Shown here: positions 1 through 8,348 of the stretch, piece by piece
Position numbering within the stretch: position 1 is the stretch's first letter
Layout of the letters: every line of letters begins with the position of its first letter
NCBI RefSeq assembly: GCF_045984285.3
Contig: NZ_JBJQIK030000007.1
Coordinates: forward strand, 62,001 to 126,000
DNA: 64,000 bases
Direction of reading: 5' to 3'
Source: Rugamonas sp045984285
GTDB lineage: Bacteria; Pseudomonadota; Gammaproteobacteria; Burkholderiales; Burkholderiaceae_D
Notes under the pieces: generated by a model
Seen by the model: the letters and a program-made list of their open reading frames with translations, nothing else
Told to the model about the DNA's origin: nothing
Databases searched by the model: none
Made by a program: the position numbers and the translations under genes

Positions 1-421
1 GCTTGGGCAGGAACAGGTCCCAGCCCGTGTTGAGCGCGTTGATCTCGAACTCGTAGTAGCTCTCCGTATCCGGCAGCGGCTTGATGAACACCTCGAAGTC
101 GTTGTCCTTGAAGATCACGGAATCACGTTCGGTCAGCGTGGCCTTCACGTCCGGCTCTTCGAGTTCGGCGGCGATATAGAGGTAATGGTCGTCCCACAGC
201 ATCTTCACGCGCGTGCGGTATTTGGGCCGGGGCTTGCTGCCGCCCTCGATGTCGATGAAGTCGGACGTCCAGGGCGCATTGCGCCAGGCCGCGTCATCCA
301 GTTTTCCGTCAATGCGGATAGCATGCGTGGCGCGCAGGCACTCGTAGGAAAGCGGCGTTTCCGCCGCAGCGGGAAGCGCCGCGCTCAAGATGGCGCCGAA
401 CATGGTGGCGATTGCCTTCAT
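1..421 (-). CDS. Carbohydrate-binding family 9-like secreted protein (C-terminus cut by window)
   Basis: Partial gene; the 140 N-terminal residues are visible. It begins MKAIATMFGAILSAALPAAA, a typical Sec signal peptide, so the product is exported. The following stretch (IRIDGKLDDAAW, then WDDHYLYIAAELEEPDV and DNDFEVFIKP) matches the beta-sandwich of CBM9-like/DOMON domains, which in this family bind sugars or sit at the start of larger outer-membrane-associated proteins. An alternative start at residue 7 is possible. It lies 109 nt downstream of rnk on the same strand. The function of the missing part cannot be judged from here. Confidence 0.7.
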   Translation of the reverse strand, partial: MKAIATMFGAILSAALPAAAETPLSYECLRATHAIRIDGKLDDAAWRNAPWTSDFIDIEGGSKPRPKYRTRVKMLWDDHYLYIAAELEEPDVKATLTERDSVIFKDNDFEVFIKPLPDTESYYEFEINALNTGWDLFLPK

Positions 422-506
422 CAGGGAACTCCGTCATGGGAATAAAGAAAAATTTATACCAAGCGGGAGAATCCTGTTCAACAAACTTTCACGTCCGGGC
501 GTCCAT

Positions 507-524
507 TTTAGCGCCGGCGCTAAA
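507..524. repeat. Perfect 18-nt palindrome between rnk and the CBM9-like gene
   Basis: TTTAGCGCCGGCGCTAAA is a perfect inverted repeat, 7 nt past the rnk stop codon. It has no following U-tract on the minus strand, so it could be a weak rnk terminator or an operator for the downstream secreted protein gene. Only the symmetry is observed. Confidence 0.35.
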
Positions 525-530
525 CACGCC

Positions 531-941
531 TCACCGGTGCAGTTCGCCCTCGCGTTCCGGCTGGTATGCGATGCCGCAAACCTTTACCTGGAACGGAGTG
601 CCGTCGGGGCGCGTCCATTGGATGCTTTCGCCCGTCTTGAGGCCAAGCAGCGCGGTGCCTACCGGCGTCAGGATGGAGATTTTGCTTCCGCTTCCATCCA
701 CGTCCCTGGGGTAGGCCAGCGACATGTCGAATTCCTCCGGCCTGCCGTCAAGCTGGAAACGTACGCGGGAATTCATCGTCACCACATCCGGCGGCATGGC
801 GCCGGGCTCCATCACATTGGCGCGGGAGAGCTCTTCCAGCAATCCGGCGTGCTGGCTGGCCTGCGCGGCCGGCAGTGAATCGAAAAGCGCTTCAAGGCGC
901 TCCATGTCCAGCGAGGACACAACGATATCTGGTCTCATCAT
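531..941 (-). CDS. rnk: Rnk: nucleoside diphosphate kinase regulator, GreA/GreB-like
   Basis: 136 residues beginning MMRPDIVVSSLDMERLEALF. Rnk proteins have an N-terminal helical region and a C-terminal GreA/GreB-type FKBP fold (here about residues 50-136). They bind RNA polymerase and influence nucleotide pools and alginate or polyphosphate in gammaproteobacteria. The family signature PPDVVTMNSRV and the segment LTPVGTALLGLKTGESI are clear. The start at 941 (or 938) gives the family's usual length and follows a weak AGAG ribosome site; an upstream extension of about 29 residues is unlike the family. It appears monocistronic. Confidence 0.9.
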   Translation of the reverse strand: MMRPDIVVSSLDMERLEALFDSLPAAQASQHAGLLEELSRANVMEPGAMPPDVVTMNSRVRFQLDGRPEEFDMSLAYPRDVDGSGSKISILTPVGTALLGLKTGESIQWTRPDGTPFQVKVCGIAYQPEREGELHR

Positions 942-1194
942 CAACTCTACAAAGAATGAATATGCATCCGCCCGCATTGGATGGGCGGAACCTTGGGAGT
1001 GGAGTGGCTCGGGAGGCCAGCTGTGCAAGCTGCTGGGAGTTCCTCACCGAGCTCGGGAGAGCCAGGCGGAAAAGCGGGAGAACAGCGCCAGCGCAGGCGT
1101 GTTGGAGCCTCCCTTGTTCAGGGGCGAACCGGAGTGCTGAAGGCCGCCTGATGAGATTTTGCTGAGCATGTGCGGGGAATTATACCCCGCAGCC
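942..1194. other. Intergenic stretch with GC hairpin; possible 41-aa reading frame
   Basis: 253 nt separate rnk from the DUF1624 gene. A hairpin TGCGGGG-aattata-CCCCGCA (1171-1191) lies 3 nt after the DUF1624 stop and is the likely end of that transcript, although no U-run follows. A 41-codon frame on the minus strand (1169 to 1044) starts just below the hairpin and encodes a basic, serine-rich peptide. It has no clear ribosome site, and I do not call it a gene. No convincing rnk promoter was found. Confidence 0.35.
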
Positions 1195-2382
1195 TCACAG
1201 GTAGCTGAGCCACCAGTCCTTGCGCCGCGCCTTGATGCGAGCGATCCAGCGGCAGAAGGGATACAGCATGGCGACCACCGCGATCCACGCGAAATAAACG
1301 CCGCCGAGCGGGAGCCCGAAGCCTTGCGGGAAGAAGGCGAAGAAGGTCCACATCTGCTCCACCCTGAAACCCTGCGCCAGGCCGATTGCCACCGCCAGCA
1401 GGTGCGCGAGGTAGAAGTGGGCCACATAGAAAGCGAAAGGCACGCGGCCGAACATCACCAGCATATCCTTCACCCTGCCCTGCCAGCGATCGGCGAAGGA
1501 GCACAGGATCGCGGCCGGGCCCAGCGTCATCAGCAGGAACTGCAGGCTGGGCGGATATTTGCTCGTGTTCAGGAAAGGCATCAGCGATGCCAGCGCACCG
1601 TCCGGGCTGGCCTTCCAGTGCTGGGGTTCGCCGTAGATGTCGAACGCGCGCAGCAGGATGAAAGCGGCTACCATTGCCGCGCCGGCCCACCGCAGCTTGC
1701 GGTCGCGCTCCTCAGGCGGCAGGCGGAATACGCCGGCCGTGCCGAAACCGAGCAGCATCACGCCGGCCCATGGCAGCAGCGGGTAGACGACGAGGAACAG
1801 GACATGCTCCGTGCTGACGGCCATCTGCGCATGCAGCCCTACCCACCATGGATGGGTGGCCGTGAACATCGTGGATGCGGGCCACCAGGGATCGAGCAGG
1901 TTATGGCCCAGGACGATGGCGAGGCCAATCCACAGGCAGGCGCGCGCACCCAACAGCTGTGCGCCGGACAGGATCACCATGCTGGCGCCGATGGCCCACA
2001 GCGTCTGCAGCGCGATCATGGTCTGCCCGTTGAACTGGGGCAGGCCGAATGGCGAGAAGGTCAGCGAGGTGGACATGACCACCAACTCGATGAAGATCAG
2101 CCACAGGCCGCGCGTGAACAGGAAGGCGGCAAGTTCGCGCGGGCTCTTTCGGCCGGCCATCAGGCCCGCGCTGCTGCCTGCCAGCAGGATGAAGACCGGC
2201 GCGCAGAAGTGCGTGATCCAGCGCGTGAAATACAGCCATGGGCTGACATTCGGGTCGGCCATCGGATCCTGCACGCCGCCCACCATATTGAAGTCGCGCA
2301 CATGGTCGAGCGCCATGATCACGATCGCCAGGCCGCGCAGCATGTCGATCGAAGTAAGCCTGTAGTTCCGAACTGTTGCCAT
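1195..2382 (-). CDS. DUF1624 / heparan-alpha-glucosaminide N-acetyltransferase-like membrane protein
   Basis: 395-residue polytopic membrane protein. The opening RLTSIDMLRGLAIVIMALDH is the hallmark of the DUF1624/YeiB/HGSNAT superfamily, whose members move acyl groups across the membrane onto sugars using about 10 helices. Hydrophobic segments recur throughout (for example VFILLAGSSAGLMAG and LWLIFIELVVMS), and HVRDFN follows the first helix with the conserved His. The substrate is unknown. It is transcribed alone, with a GC hairpin immediately after the stop. Confidence 0.8.
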   Translation of the reverse strand: MATVRNYRLTSIDMLRGLAIVIMALDHVRDFNMVGGVQDPMADPNVSPWLYFTRWITHFCAPVFILLAGSSAGLMAGRKSPRELAAFLFTRGLWLIFIELVVMSTSLTFSPFGLPQFNGQTMIALQTLWAIGASMVILSGAQLLGARACLWIGLAIVLGHNLLDPWWPASTMFTATHPWWVGLHAQMAVSTEHVLFLVVYPLLPWAGVMLLGFGTAGVFRLPPEERDRKLRWAGAAMVAAFILLRAFDIYGEPQHWKASPDGALASLMPFLNTSKYPPSLQFLLMTLGPAAILCSFADRWQGRVKDMLVMFGRVPFAFYVAHFYLAHLLAVAIGLAQGFRVEQMWTFFAFFPQGFGLPLGGVYFAWIAVVAMLYPFCRWIARIKARRKDWWLSYL

Positions 2383-2434
2383 GGTCCGTCCTTCCGCAAA
2401 AAAGGCAGTGTAGCAAGCTGGCTCCGGCCCTGTC

Positions 2435-2450
2435 CGGGACGCCCGTCCCG
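2435..2450. repeat. Small GC hairpin between DUF748 and DUF1624 genes
   Basis: CGGGAC-gccc-GTCCCG forms a 6-bp stem with a 4-nt loop, 24 nt past the DUF748-gene stop. It may act as a 3' end for that transcript; there is no U-tract. Confidence 0.3.
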
Positions 2451-2473
2451 AAATCTTGTCCGATCGTCCGCCC

Positions 2474-5400
2474 TCAGTGCAGGCTGAACTCGGCCCGGCT
2501 GCCCGATCCCTTGCCGTCCTGCCCCGCCGCTTTGGCGCCGGTAATGAAGAGGCGTTCAGCCGGCACCTGGCCTTTCGTCACCAGCCAGTCGCGCACGGCC
2601 TGTGCGCGGCGGTTGCCCAGCGCCAGCAGGTCGTCGTCGTCGATAGCGGTATGCGCCAGGATGAGCTTTTCCATTTCCGCCACCGCCAGGTTTTTCTGCA
2701 GGCCCAGCAAATTCCGCGGCTTGTCGAAGGATTCGTTCCTGTACACACGCGCCAGCAGGTCGGCATACTCGGCCTGCGCGACTACGACACCGCCTTCCGG
2801 CAGCGGTGCATCCTTCGCCTGCAGATCACGGGTCTTCAACATGCGCAGCTTGCGCTCCATGGCCAGGCGGCGCAGCGTTTCGGTTTCCGTGGCGGGATCA
2901 TAACGGCCCGTGATGTCGAGCTTCAGACCGGGGCGTTCCGTCATCGCCGCCGCCAGCGATTTCAGCTTCGCTTCACCTGCCGCGGGCACCAGCGCCCGGC
3001 CGGTTTCGAATTCCATGGCGGACAGCTCCTCGCCGCCGCCGAACATGGAACCGAGCAAGGCAAACGGCGCCGTCACCGTCTTGAGGACCGCATTGCCGAT
3101 GATCTTGAGTATGATGCCGCCGATGGAAAACTCGGGATCATCCAGCGAGCCGCCGATCGGCACGTTCAGGTCGATCACCCCGTTACGGTCGCTGAGCAGG
3201 GCCACCGCCAGCTGCACCGGCAGCTTCGTCGCCTCCGGATTCGTGCTCTCCTTGCCGAAGGTAAGCTGGTCCAGTATCAGCCGGTTCTCCGCTTTCAGCT
3301 GGCGGCCTTCGAGCTGATAGGCCACCTCGAAACTGAGCTTGCCCTTTTCGATGCCGTAGCCGACATACTTGTCGGCGTAGGCCGAGAGCTGGGCCAGCTC
3401 CATGCCGCGCACGTCGGCCTTCAGGTCCAGCGACAGGTCGCGCTTCAACGGATTCACGCGGCCCGCAATGGACAGCGGCGCGCTGTTCACATTGCCCTTC
3501 AGGCTCACCGTGGCGGCACTGGCCGGATCCGAGGACAGGCCGTTGATGGCGCCGCCGATATCCCGCAGGTTGGCGGTGTAGTTCGGCTTGATGAAGTTGT
3601 CGGTGAAGCGCACGCGCCCCCCAGATAACGCGAGCTGCCCGATACGGATCGGGGGCAAAGGCTCCGCCGGCAGCGCAGGCGCCGGGACCGGCGTGGCCTG
3701 CTTTTTGTTCCTGCGCGCCTGCACGGCAGCCTGCGCGCGCTCGCCCGCATCGGTCAGGCTCTTGTCGCCGGCCGCCGCATCGCGCATCACGTCCTGCACG
3801 TTGATGCGGCCGTTGGGATCGATGATCACGCGCGAGAAGAAATCAGCCAGCACAACGCGCTCCACGCTGAGCGCGAAGGGCTGCAGCTGCAGGTCCATGC
3901 GCTGGAAGGCCAGCGAATCCCAGCTCAGGAAATCATTGGCGCTGGCCTTGTCCACGGTGGAGAGCTTGCCGACGCTCACGTCGCCGGTGAAGCCGCCACG
4001 CAGCTTGCCATCGGCCGCCGCCGCGAGCTGCAGCCGCCCTTGGCCCGACAGGTCGCCGCGCGCCACGCGCAGGTTGACGTAGTCGGTGACATACGGCTGC
4101 AGCGGGAGCAGTCCGAAATTCTTCAGCTCCAGCTTCAGGTCCGACTTGAAGGGCGCCAGCGCCAGCTCACCGCCCAGCGCCAGCTTGCCGGTCTTGTTGA
4201 CGTTCGCTTTCAGCTCGAAGGTGCTGGTGCTCGCCGGCGCAGTGGAAAAACCCTGCACCGCAAAGCTCAGCGGGTTGATGTCGAATACAACCGGCTGCTC
4301 ATGGCTGTCGTCCTGCACGCGCGCAGACCAGTTGGCGATATCCAGCTTGCCGACCGTAAGCAGCAGCGGCGCCGCATTCCCGGCGGGCGCTGCATCCTTC
4401 TGTGCCGCAGGTGCGCTCGCCGCCTTCCCCTGCCGGAAGTTGATGCCTGCGCTATCCGATGCGAGCGAGCCGATGGCAATCGTGTTCTTGCCCAGGTCTG
4501 CCGCCATATCGCGCGCGGCGAGACTGAAGTTCCCGACCCCTGCATGCATGCCGCCATCGGTGTACCGTACAGCAGCGTCGCCGATATCGAGCGCCTTCAG
4601 CGATATGTATGGCGCGGTGGCGTTACGCGGCGCGGCGGAAGACGCTTCGGCTTTGGCCGGCGCTGCAGGCTGGCCAAGCAGCTTGTCCACATTCAGGCGG
4701 CCGTCGCGGTCCCGTACCAGGTCGGCATCCAGGCCCTGGAGGCGGATCGACGCCAGCTCATAGCGCCCGGCCAGCACATCCAGTTTGCCGAGCTGCGCCG
4801 AAAATTCCTTCAGCTTCAGCAGGGGCTTGCCGTCCGCCTGCTGCAGCGCCACGTCTTTCAGGCTGGCCTGGCCTCCCAGCAGCAGGGCTGATGATTTGCC
4901 CTTCGGCTGCGTGAACGTAGCCTGCAGCTTCGCGCTGAGGCGCGCGCCCTGCAGCCGGAAATTCGGTTTGCCGGGCAGGTAGCCGAGATAGGCAGCGATA
5001 TCGGCGTCGTCGATATCGAGCGCCATCACATAGTCCTTCGATTCCGCGAAGGGGCGCGCCTTGCCGCTCAGGTGCAGCGGTGCGCCATTCACCCTGGCGC
5101 TGAACAGCGGTTCGACAAAGACTTCCACGTCCGCAGGCAGGGAGGAGATGAAGGGCAGGCCCAGGTTCAGGTCCGCCACTTCGTGCCTTACCCCGGCAGG
5201 CCTGTCATCGAAGGACAGCGTGCCGCCTTCCAGCTGGATGTTGTTGACCGAATAGCGCGTAGGCTCCGGCGAGGGCGGCTGGCTGGCGATAAAGGCCAGG
5301 ATATCGTCGATGCTGTAATGGTTGGCGTCCTTGCGCACCAGCCGCACGACGGGTTTCGTCAGCCGCACTTCCTGCACTACCGGCGCCATCCTGAACAGGG

Positions 5401-5677
5401 ACTGCCACGCGATATCGATGCCCAGGCGCTCGAAGCCGGCAAAGACGGTGGCGCCATCCGGCTCCATCATCTTCACGCCCTGCAGCGTGGCGGACAAGGT
5501 GAAGGGGTTGAATTCAGCCTTCTCGATGGTGAGCTGGCGGTGCAGCTTTTCGGCGGCGAATTGCGTGGCCTGCGACTTCATGATGGCCGGTACGGCAAGG
5601 AAGCCGAAGCCGGTGTAGGCCAGCGCCAATCCCGCGAGCACGCCCGGCACCAGGTATTTGAACGATGGCGTTTTCAT
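2474..5677 (-). CDS. DUF748 / AsmA-like large envelope protein
   Basis: 1067 residues with one N-terminal membrane anchor (about residues 9-32, LVPGVLAGLALAYTGFGFLA) followed by a long periplasmic beta-rich region. It has the repetitive 'KLDIANWSARVQD'-style beta modules of DUF748 and AsmA/TamB-like proteins, which bridge the periplasm and are linked to lipid transport or outer-membrane homeostasis. The C-terminal 150 residues (from about 930) contain 'LKLDITGRYDP' and 'NRRAQAVRDWLV', reminiscent of the OmpA-like end found in many DUF748 proteins. Start chosen at the only ATG before the anchor. It lies downstream of purK but is separated from it by two hairpins, so it is probably a separate transcript. 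Confidence 0.75.
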   Translation of the reverse strand: MKTPSFKYLVPGVLAGLALAYTGFGFLAVPAIMKSQATQFAAEKLHRQLTIEKAEFNPFTLSATLQGVKMMEPDGATVFAGFERLGIDIAWQSLFRMAPVVQEVRLTKPVVRLVRKDANHYSIDDILAFIASQPPSPEPTRYSVNNIQLEGGTLSFDDRPAGVRHEVADLNLGLPFISSLPADVEVFVEPLFSARVNGAPLHLSGKARPFAESKDYVMALDIDDADIAAYLGYLPGKPNFRLQGARLSAKLQATFTQPKGKSSALLLGGQASLKDVALQQADGKPLLKLKEFSAQLGKLDVLAGRYELASIRLQGLDADLVRDRDGRLNVDKLLGQPAAPAKAEASSAAPRNATAPYISLKALDIGDAAVRYTDGGMHAGVGNFSLAARDMAADLGKNTIAIGSLASDSAGINFRQGKAASAPAAQKDAAPAGNAAPLLLTVGKLDIANWSARVQDDSHEQPVVFDINPLSFAVQGFSTAPASTSTFELKANVNKTGKLALGGELALAPFKSDLKLELKNFGLLPLQPYVTDYVNLRVARGDLSGQGRLQLAAAADGKLRGGFTGDVSVGKLSTVDKASANDFLSWDSLAFQRMDLQLQPFALSVERVVLADFFSRVIIDPNGRINVQDVMRDAAAGDKSLTDAGERAQAAVQARRNKKQATPVPAPALPAEPLPPIRIGQLALSGGRVRFTDNFIKPNYTANLRDIGGAINGLSSDPASAATVSLKGNVNSAPLSIAGRVNPLKRDLSLDLKADVRGMELAQLSAYADKYVGYGIEKGKLSFEVAYQLEGRQLKAENRLILDQLTFGKESTNPEATKLPVQLAVALLSDRNGVIDLNVPIGGSLDDPEFSIGGIILKIIGNAVLKTVTAPFALLGSMFGGGEELSAMEFETGRALVPAAGEAKLKSLAAAMTERPGLKLDITGRYDPATETETLRRLAMERKLRMLKTRDLQAKDAPLPEGGVVVAQAEYADLLARVYRNESFDKPRNLLGLQKNLAVAEMEKLILAHTAIDDDDLLALGNRRAQAVRDWLVTKGQVPAERLFITGAKAAGQDGKGSGSRAEFSLH

Positions 5678-5699
5678 TGTAAAAAGCGGTTAACCCGAT

Positions 5700-5743
5700 G
5701 CTTCGGATATTACCGAAGCTGCAGCCGCCTGAACAGCGGCTGC
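5700..5743. terminator. Two tandem hairpins after purK
   Basis: GCAGCCGC-ctgaaca-GCGGCTGC (5721-5743) lies 12 nt below the purK stop on the minus strand. It is followed by GCTTCGG-atatta-CCGAAGC (5700-5719). The pair probably ends the purEK transcript or blocks its 3' decay before the DUF748 gene. Neither has a U-run, so factor-independent termination is unproven. Confidence 0.5.
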
Positions 5744-5755
5744 GCGGGGGAAGGC

Positions 5756-6907
5756 TTAGTCGGCGATGCCGATGGCGGCGCGGGCGGCCATGGCGGCTTC
5801 CAGCACCTTGGCCGGGTCTTCGCCGATCACGGTGAAGTGGCCCATCTTGCGGCCTTTGCGGGCTTCGTGCTTGCCGTAGAGGTGGAGCTTGAGGTTGGGG
5901 TACTGGTGCAGCAGGTTCCAGTCCGGCTCGCGGTACGTATCGCCGTCGAACCAGATATCGCCGAGGATATTCACCATCACCGAGGCCGAATGCGCGCGCG
6001 GCTCCGCCAGCGGCAGGCCGCAGACGGCGCGCGCCTGCTGTTCGAACTGGCTGGTCACGCAGGCATCCAGCGTGTAGTGGCCGCTGTTATGCGGGCGCGG
6101 CGCCATTTCGTTAACGACCAGCTGGCCGTGCGAGACGAAAAACTCCACACCCAGCGTGCCGATATAGCCCAGCTTCGCGGCGATATGCTCGGCATACTCC
6201 ATGGCGCTGTCGCGGATGCACTGCGCGGCGCGCGCCGGGGCGATCGAAATATCGAGGATGCCGCGGCGGTGAATATTCTCGGAGACGGGGAAGCAGCGCG
6301 TATTGCCCTCTTCATCGCGCGCCAGCACCACGGAGATTTCGTAGTCCAGCGTCAGCTTCTTCTCCAGGATGCAGGTTTCGCCCTTGAAGTTGCGGAAGGC
6401 AGCCACTGCGGCCTCGCGGTCTTCCACCACGGCCTGGCCCTTGCCGTCATAGCCGAAGCGCACCACTTTCAGGATGCCGGGGAACAGGTCGGCGCCGGCT
6501 GCGGCGATATCGGCTTCGGAGTGCACGGCAGCGTAAGGCCCATGCGGCAGGCCGTTATCGCGCAGGAAGCCCTTCTCCGACAGGCGGTTCTGGCACACCG
6601 ACACGGCAGCAGCAGCCGGGCGCACCGGCACCGACTTCGCCAGGTAGTCCAGCGTCTCGGCCGGAACGTTCTCGAATTCGGTGGTGATCACGGAGCATTC
6701 ACGCGCCATTTCATCCAGCGCCGCCCGGTCATCATAGGCAGCATGCAGGTGGCGCTCGGCGATCTGGCCGGCGATGCTGTGCGCATCCGGGTCCAGCACC
6801 CAGACCTGGTAGCCCAGTTCATGGGCGGCGGTGACGAAATAGCGGCCCAGCTGGCCGCCGCCAAGCATCCCGAGAATGGCAGGACGCTGGGTGGTGTGTT
6901 TGCTCAT
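5756..6907 (-). CDS. purK: PurK: N5-carboxyaminoimidazole ribonucleotide synthase
   Basis: 383-residue ATP-grasp enzyme of de novo purine synthesis. It converts AIR, ATP and bicarbonate to N5-CAIR. The N-terminal GMLGGGQLGRYFVTAAHELG is the PurK signature, and the ATP-grasp core has KVVRFGYDGKGQ, ILEKKLTLDYEISV and VNEMAPRPHNSGHYT (metal and substrate region). Length is normal. It follows purE by 8 nt on the same strand, the classic purEK operon, so product channels directly to PurE. Confidence 0.97.
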   Translation of the reverse strand: MSKHTTQRPAILGMLGGGQLGRYFVTAAHELGYQVWVLDPDAHSIAGQIAERHLHAAYDDRAALDEMARECSVITTEFENVPAETLDYLAKSVPVRPAAAAVSVCQNRLSEKGFLRDNGLPHGPYAAVHSEADIAAAGADLFPGILKVVRFGYDGKGQAVVEDREAAVAAFRNFKGETCILEKKLTLDYEISVVLARDEEGNTRCFPVSENIHRRGILDISIAPARAAQCIRDSAMEYAEHIAAKLGYIGTLGVEFFVSHGQLVVNEMAPRPHNSGHYTLDACVTSQFEQQARAVCGLPLAEPRAHSASVMVNILGDIWFDGDTYREPDWNLLHQYPNLKLHLYGKHEARKGRKMGHFTVIGEDPAKVLEAAMAARAAIGIAD

Positions 6908-6915
6908 GGACGTTC

Positions 6916-7416
6916 TCAGGCTTGTGGCAGGTTCATCGCCAGGACTTTATCGGTCTGCGCCTGGCGGAAGGCGGCCAGCTTCGCGGCCAGTTCCTTGTCG
7001 TGCGTGGCCAGCATGGCGACGGCGAACAGCGCGGCATTCGCGGCGCCGGCTTCGCCGATGGCGAAGGTTGCGACGGGAATCCCCTTCGGCATCTGCACGA
7101 TGGAGAGCAGCGAATCCTTGCCCGACAGGGCCTTGGACTGCACCGGCACACCCAGCACGGGCACGGCGGTTTTGGCGGCCAGCATGCCTGGCAGGTGGGC
7201 GGCGCCGCCCGCGCCTGCGATAATCGCCTGCAAACCGCGTTCGGCCGCCTGTTCGGCGTATTCGAACATCAGGTCCGGGGTGCGGTGGGCCGAGACGACG
7301 CGTGCTTCATACGCGACGCCGAAATCCTTCAGAATGGCAGCTGCTGCCTGCATCGTGGGCCAGTCGGAATCCGACCCCATGACGACGCCTACTACCGGGT
7401 GATTGGTCTTTGTCAT
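6916..7416 (-). CDS. purE: PurE: N5-CAIR mutase
   Basis: 166-residue class I PurE, which rearranges N5-CAIR to CAIR in purine synthesis as an octamer. The diagnostic motifs are all present: GSDSDWPTM near the N-terminus, VSAHRTPD with the catalytic His, and AGGAAHLPGM. First gene of the purEK operon. Its likely extended -10 element lies in the divergent region shared with the GntR gene. Confidence 0.97.
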   Translation of the reverse strand: MTKTNHPVVGVVMGSDSDWPTMQAAAAILKDFGVAYEARVVSAHRTPDLMFEYAEQAAERGLQAIIAGAGGAAHLPGMLAAKTAVPVLGVPVQSKALSGKDSLLSIVQMPKGIPVATFAIGEAGAANAALFAVAMLATHDKELAAKLAAFRQAQTDKVLAMNLPQA

Positions 7417-7454
7417 GTGACGCGCCCTCCGTGGCGCACTTGGTTAAGCCCTTG

Positions 7455-7463
7455 ATTTTAGCA
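7455..7463 (-). promoter_or_regulatory. Probable extended -10 element for purEK
   Basis: Read on the minus strand this is TGC-TAAAAT, an extended -10 about 40 nt upstream of the purE ATG. No good -35 at the right spacing was found, which is acceptable for extended -10 promoters. Confidence 0.4.
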
Positions 7464-7474
7464 TGCTGAGCGCC

Positions 7475-7503
7475 TTGCAAGAAGGCATAGGGCGCACTAG
7501 AAT
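7475..7503 (+). promoter_or_regulatory. Sigma70-like promoter of the gntR gene
   Basis: TTGCAA (7475-7480), a 17-nt spacer, and TAGAAT (7498-7503) give a near-consensus promoter. Transcription would begin near 7510, which places the ATG at 7463 upstream of the transcript and supports the ATG at 7550 as the real start of the regulator. Confidence 0.6.
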
Positions 7504-7549
7504 CCCCGAAACTGCTTTTTCCTTAACATTTTCCAGAGCCAGCCAGTCG

Positions 7550-8248
7550 ATGAAGAAAACCTCCGGGCCGCAAGACGCACAAACCGCCGAACCGCGCCTG
7601 TACCGAGTGGTGGCAGACCGCATCCAGAAGCTGATCAAGGATGACAATATCAAGGCCGGCACCCGCCTGCCCGCCGAGCGAGAACTGGCTGCGACCCTGA
7701 ATGTGAGCCGCGCTTCCCTGCGCGAAGCCCTGATCGCCCTGGAGCTGGGCGGCATTGTGGAGGTGCGCGGCGGCTCCGGCGTGTACGTGAGCGAGCAGGC
7801 CACGCCGGAATCGGACATGCCGGAAGCCGGCCCCGGCCCCTTCGAGGTGCTGGCCGCCCGCAAGCTGATCGAATGTGAGGTGGCCGCCATTGCGGCCAAG
7901 GTGGCCACCGATTCCGCGGTGGACGCCATCCTGCGCGCCGTGCTGGAGATGGAAAAGCACCACGAAGACCGCGCCAGCAACGAGCAGGCCGACCGCAACT
8001 TCCATATGGCGATTGCCCGCGCCACCGCCAATGCGGCGCTGGTGGGCGTGATCGAATGCCTGTGGAACCAGCGCGGCAGCCTGTGGCACAAGCTGAAGGA
8101 GCACTTCCAGACGGAAGAACTGCGCAAGCAGACCCTGCTCGACCATCGCAATATCCTGGAAGCCATTGCTTCCCATAATCCCGCCGCCGCCCGGGCGGCC
8201 ATGCGCGCCCACCTGGAGCGCGTGACCCGCGTGTTCTCGCGCGGCTAA
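7550..8248 (+). CDS. GntR-family regulator, FadR subfamily (FCD domain)
   Basis: 232 residues from ATG 7550. The N-terminal winged helix (about 15-80) reads YRVVADRIQKLIKDDNIKAG, then LPAERELAATLNVSRASLRE and EVRGGSGVYV, typical of GntR proteins. The C-terminal FCD effector domain (about 95-225) has the histidine and acidic residues used for metal and carboxylate binding in this subfamily (for example ADRNFHMAIARA and LLDHRNILEAI). FadR-type regulators usually sense sugar acids or other carboxylates. It lies directly upstream of the GH105 gene, whose promoter carries two matching operator-like sites, so it most likely controls uronate-oligosaccharide use. Confidence 0.85.
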   Translation: MKKTSGPQDAQTAEPRLYRVVADRIQKLIKDDNIKAGTRLPAERELAATLNVSRASLREALIALELGGIVEVRGGSGVYVSEQATPESDMPEAGPGPFEVLAARKLIECEVAAIAAKVATDSAVDAILRAVLEMEKHHEDRASNEQADRNFHMAIARATANAALVGVIECLWNQRGSLWHKLKEHFQTEELRKQTLLDHRNILEAIASHNPAAARAAMRAHLERVTRVFSRG

Positions 8249-8277
8249 GCCCTCCCCGCTCCGGTGGTTAGTCCACC

Positions 8278-8316
8278 TTGCGAATCTGGCCAGACCAATT
8301 TAGAATGGCCTGACCA
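8278..8316 (+). promoter_or_regulatory. Promoter with two FadR-type operator-like sites upstream of GH105
   Basis: TTGCGA (8278-8283), 17 nt, TAGAAT (8301-8306) forms a good promoter. TGGCCAGACCA (8287-8297) fills the spacer and TGGCCTGACCA (8306-8316) abuts the -10, 19 nt centre to centre. Both resemble the TGGTC-N-GACCA sites of FadR-family repressors. A third, weaker relative TGGTTAGTCCA is at 8265-8275. Positions within the promoter predict repression. Confidence 0.6.
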
Positions 8317-8348
8317 CATTCGCATATTTACACTACCACGGAGACAAT

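Noticed and set aside
1044..1169. 41-codon minus-strand frame below the DUF1624 gene
   Set aside because: No clear ribosome site, no recognised similarity; kept only as a remark in the intergenic entry.
5072..7402. Long plus-strand open frame opposite purK and the DUF748 gene
   Set aside because: Antisense to conserved purE/purK; no recognisable protein features.
7433..7498. Two GGCGCACT copies flanking the purE/gntR promoters
   Set aside because: Short 8-mers 58 nt apart in GC-rich DNA; may be chance.
7463..7549. Upstream ATG extending the GntR regulator by 29 residues
   Set aside because: It precedes a good promoter (7475-7503) and lacks a ribosome site; the ATG at 7550 gives normal family length.
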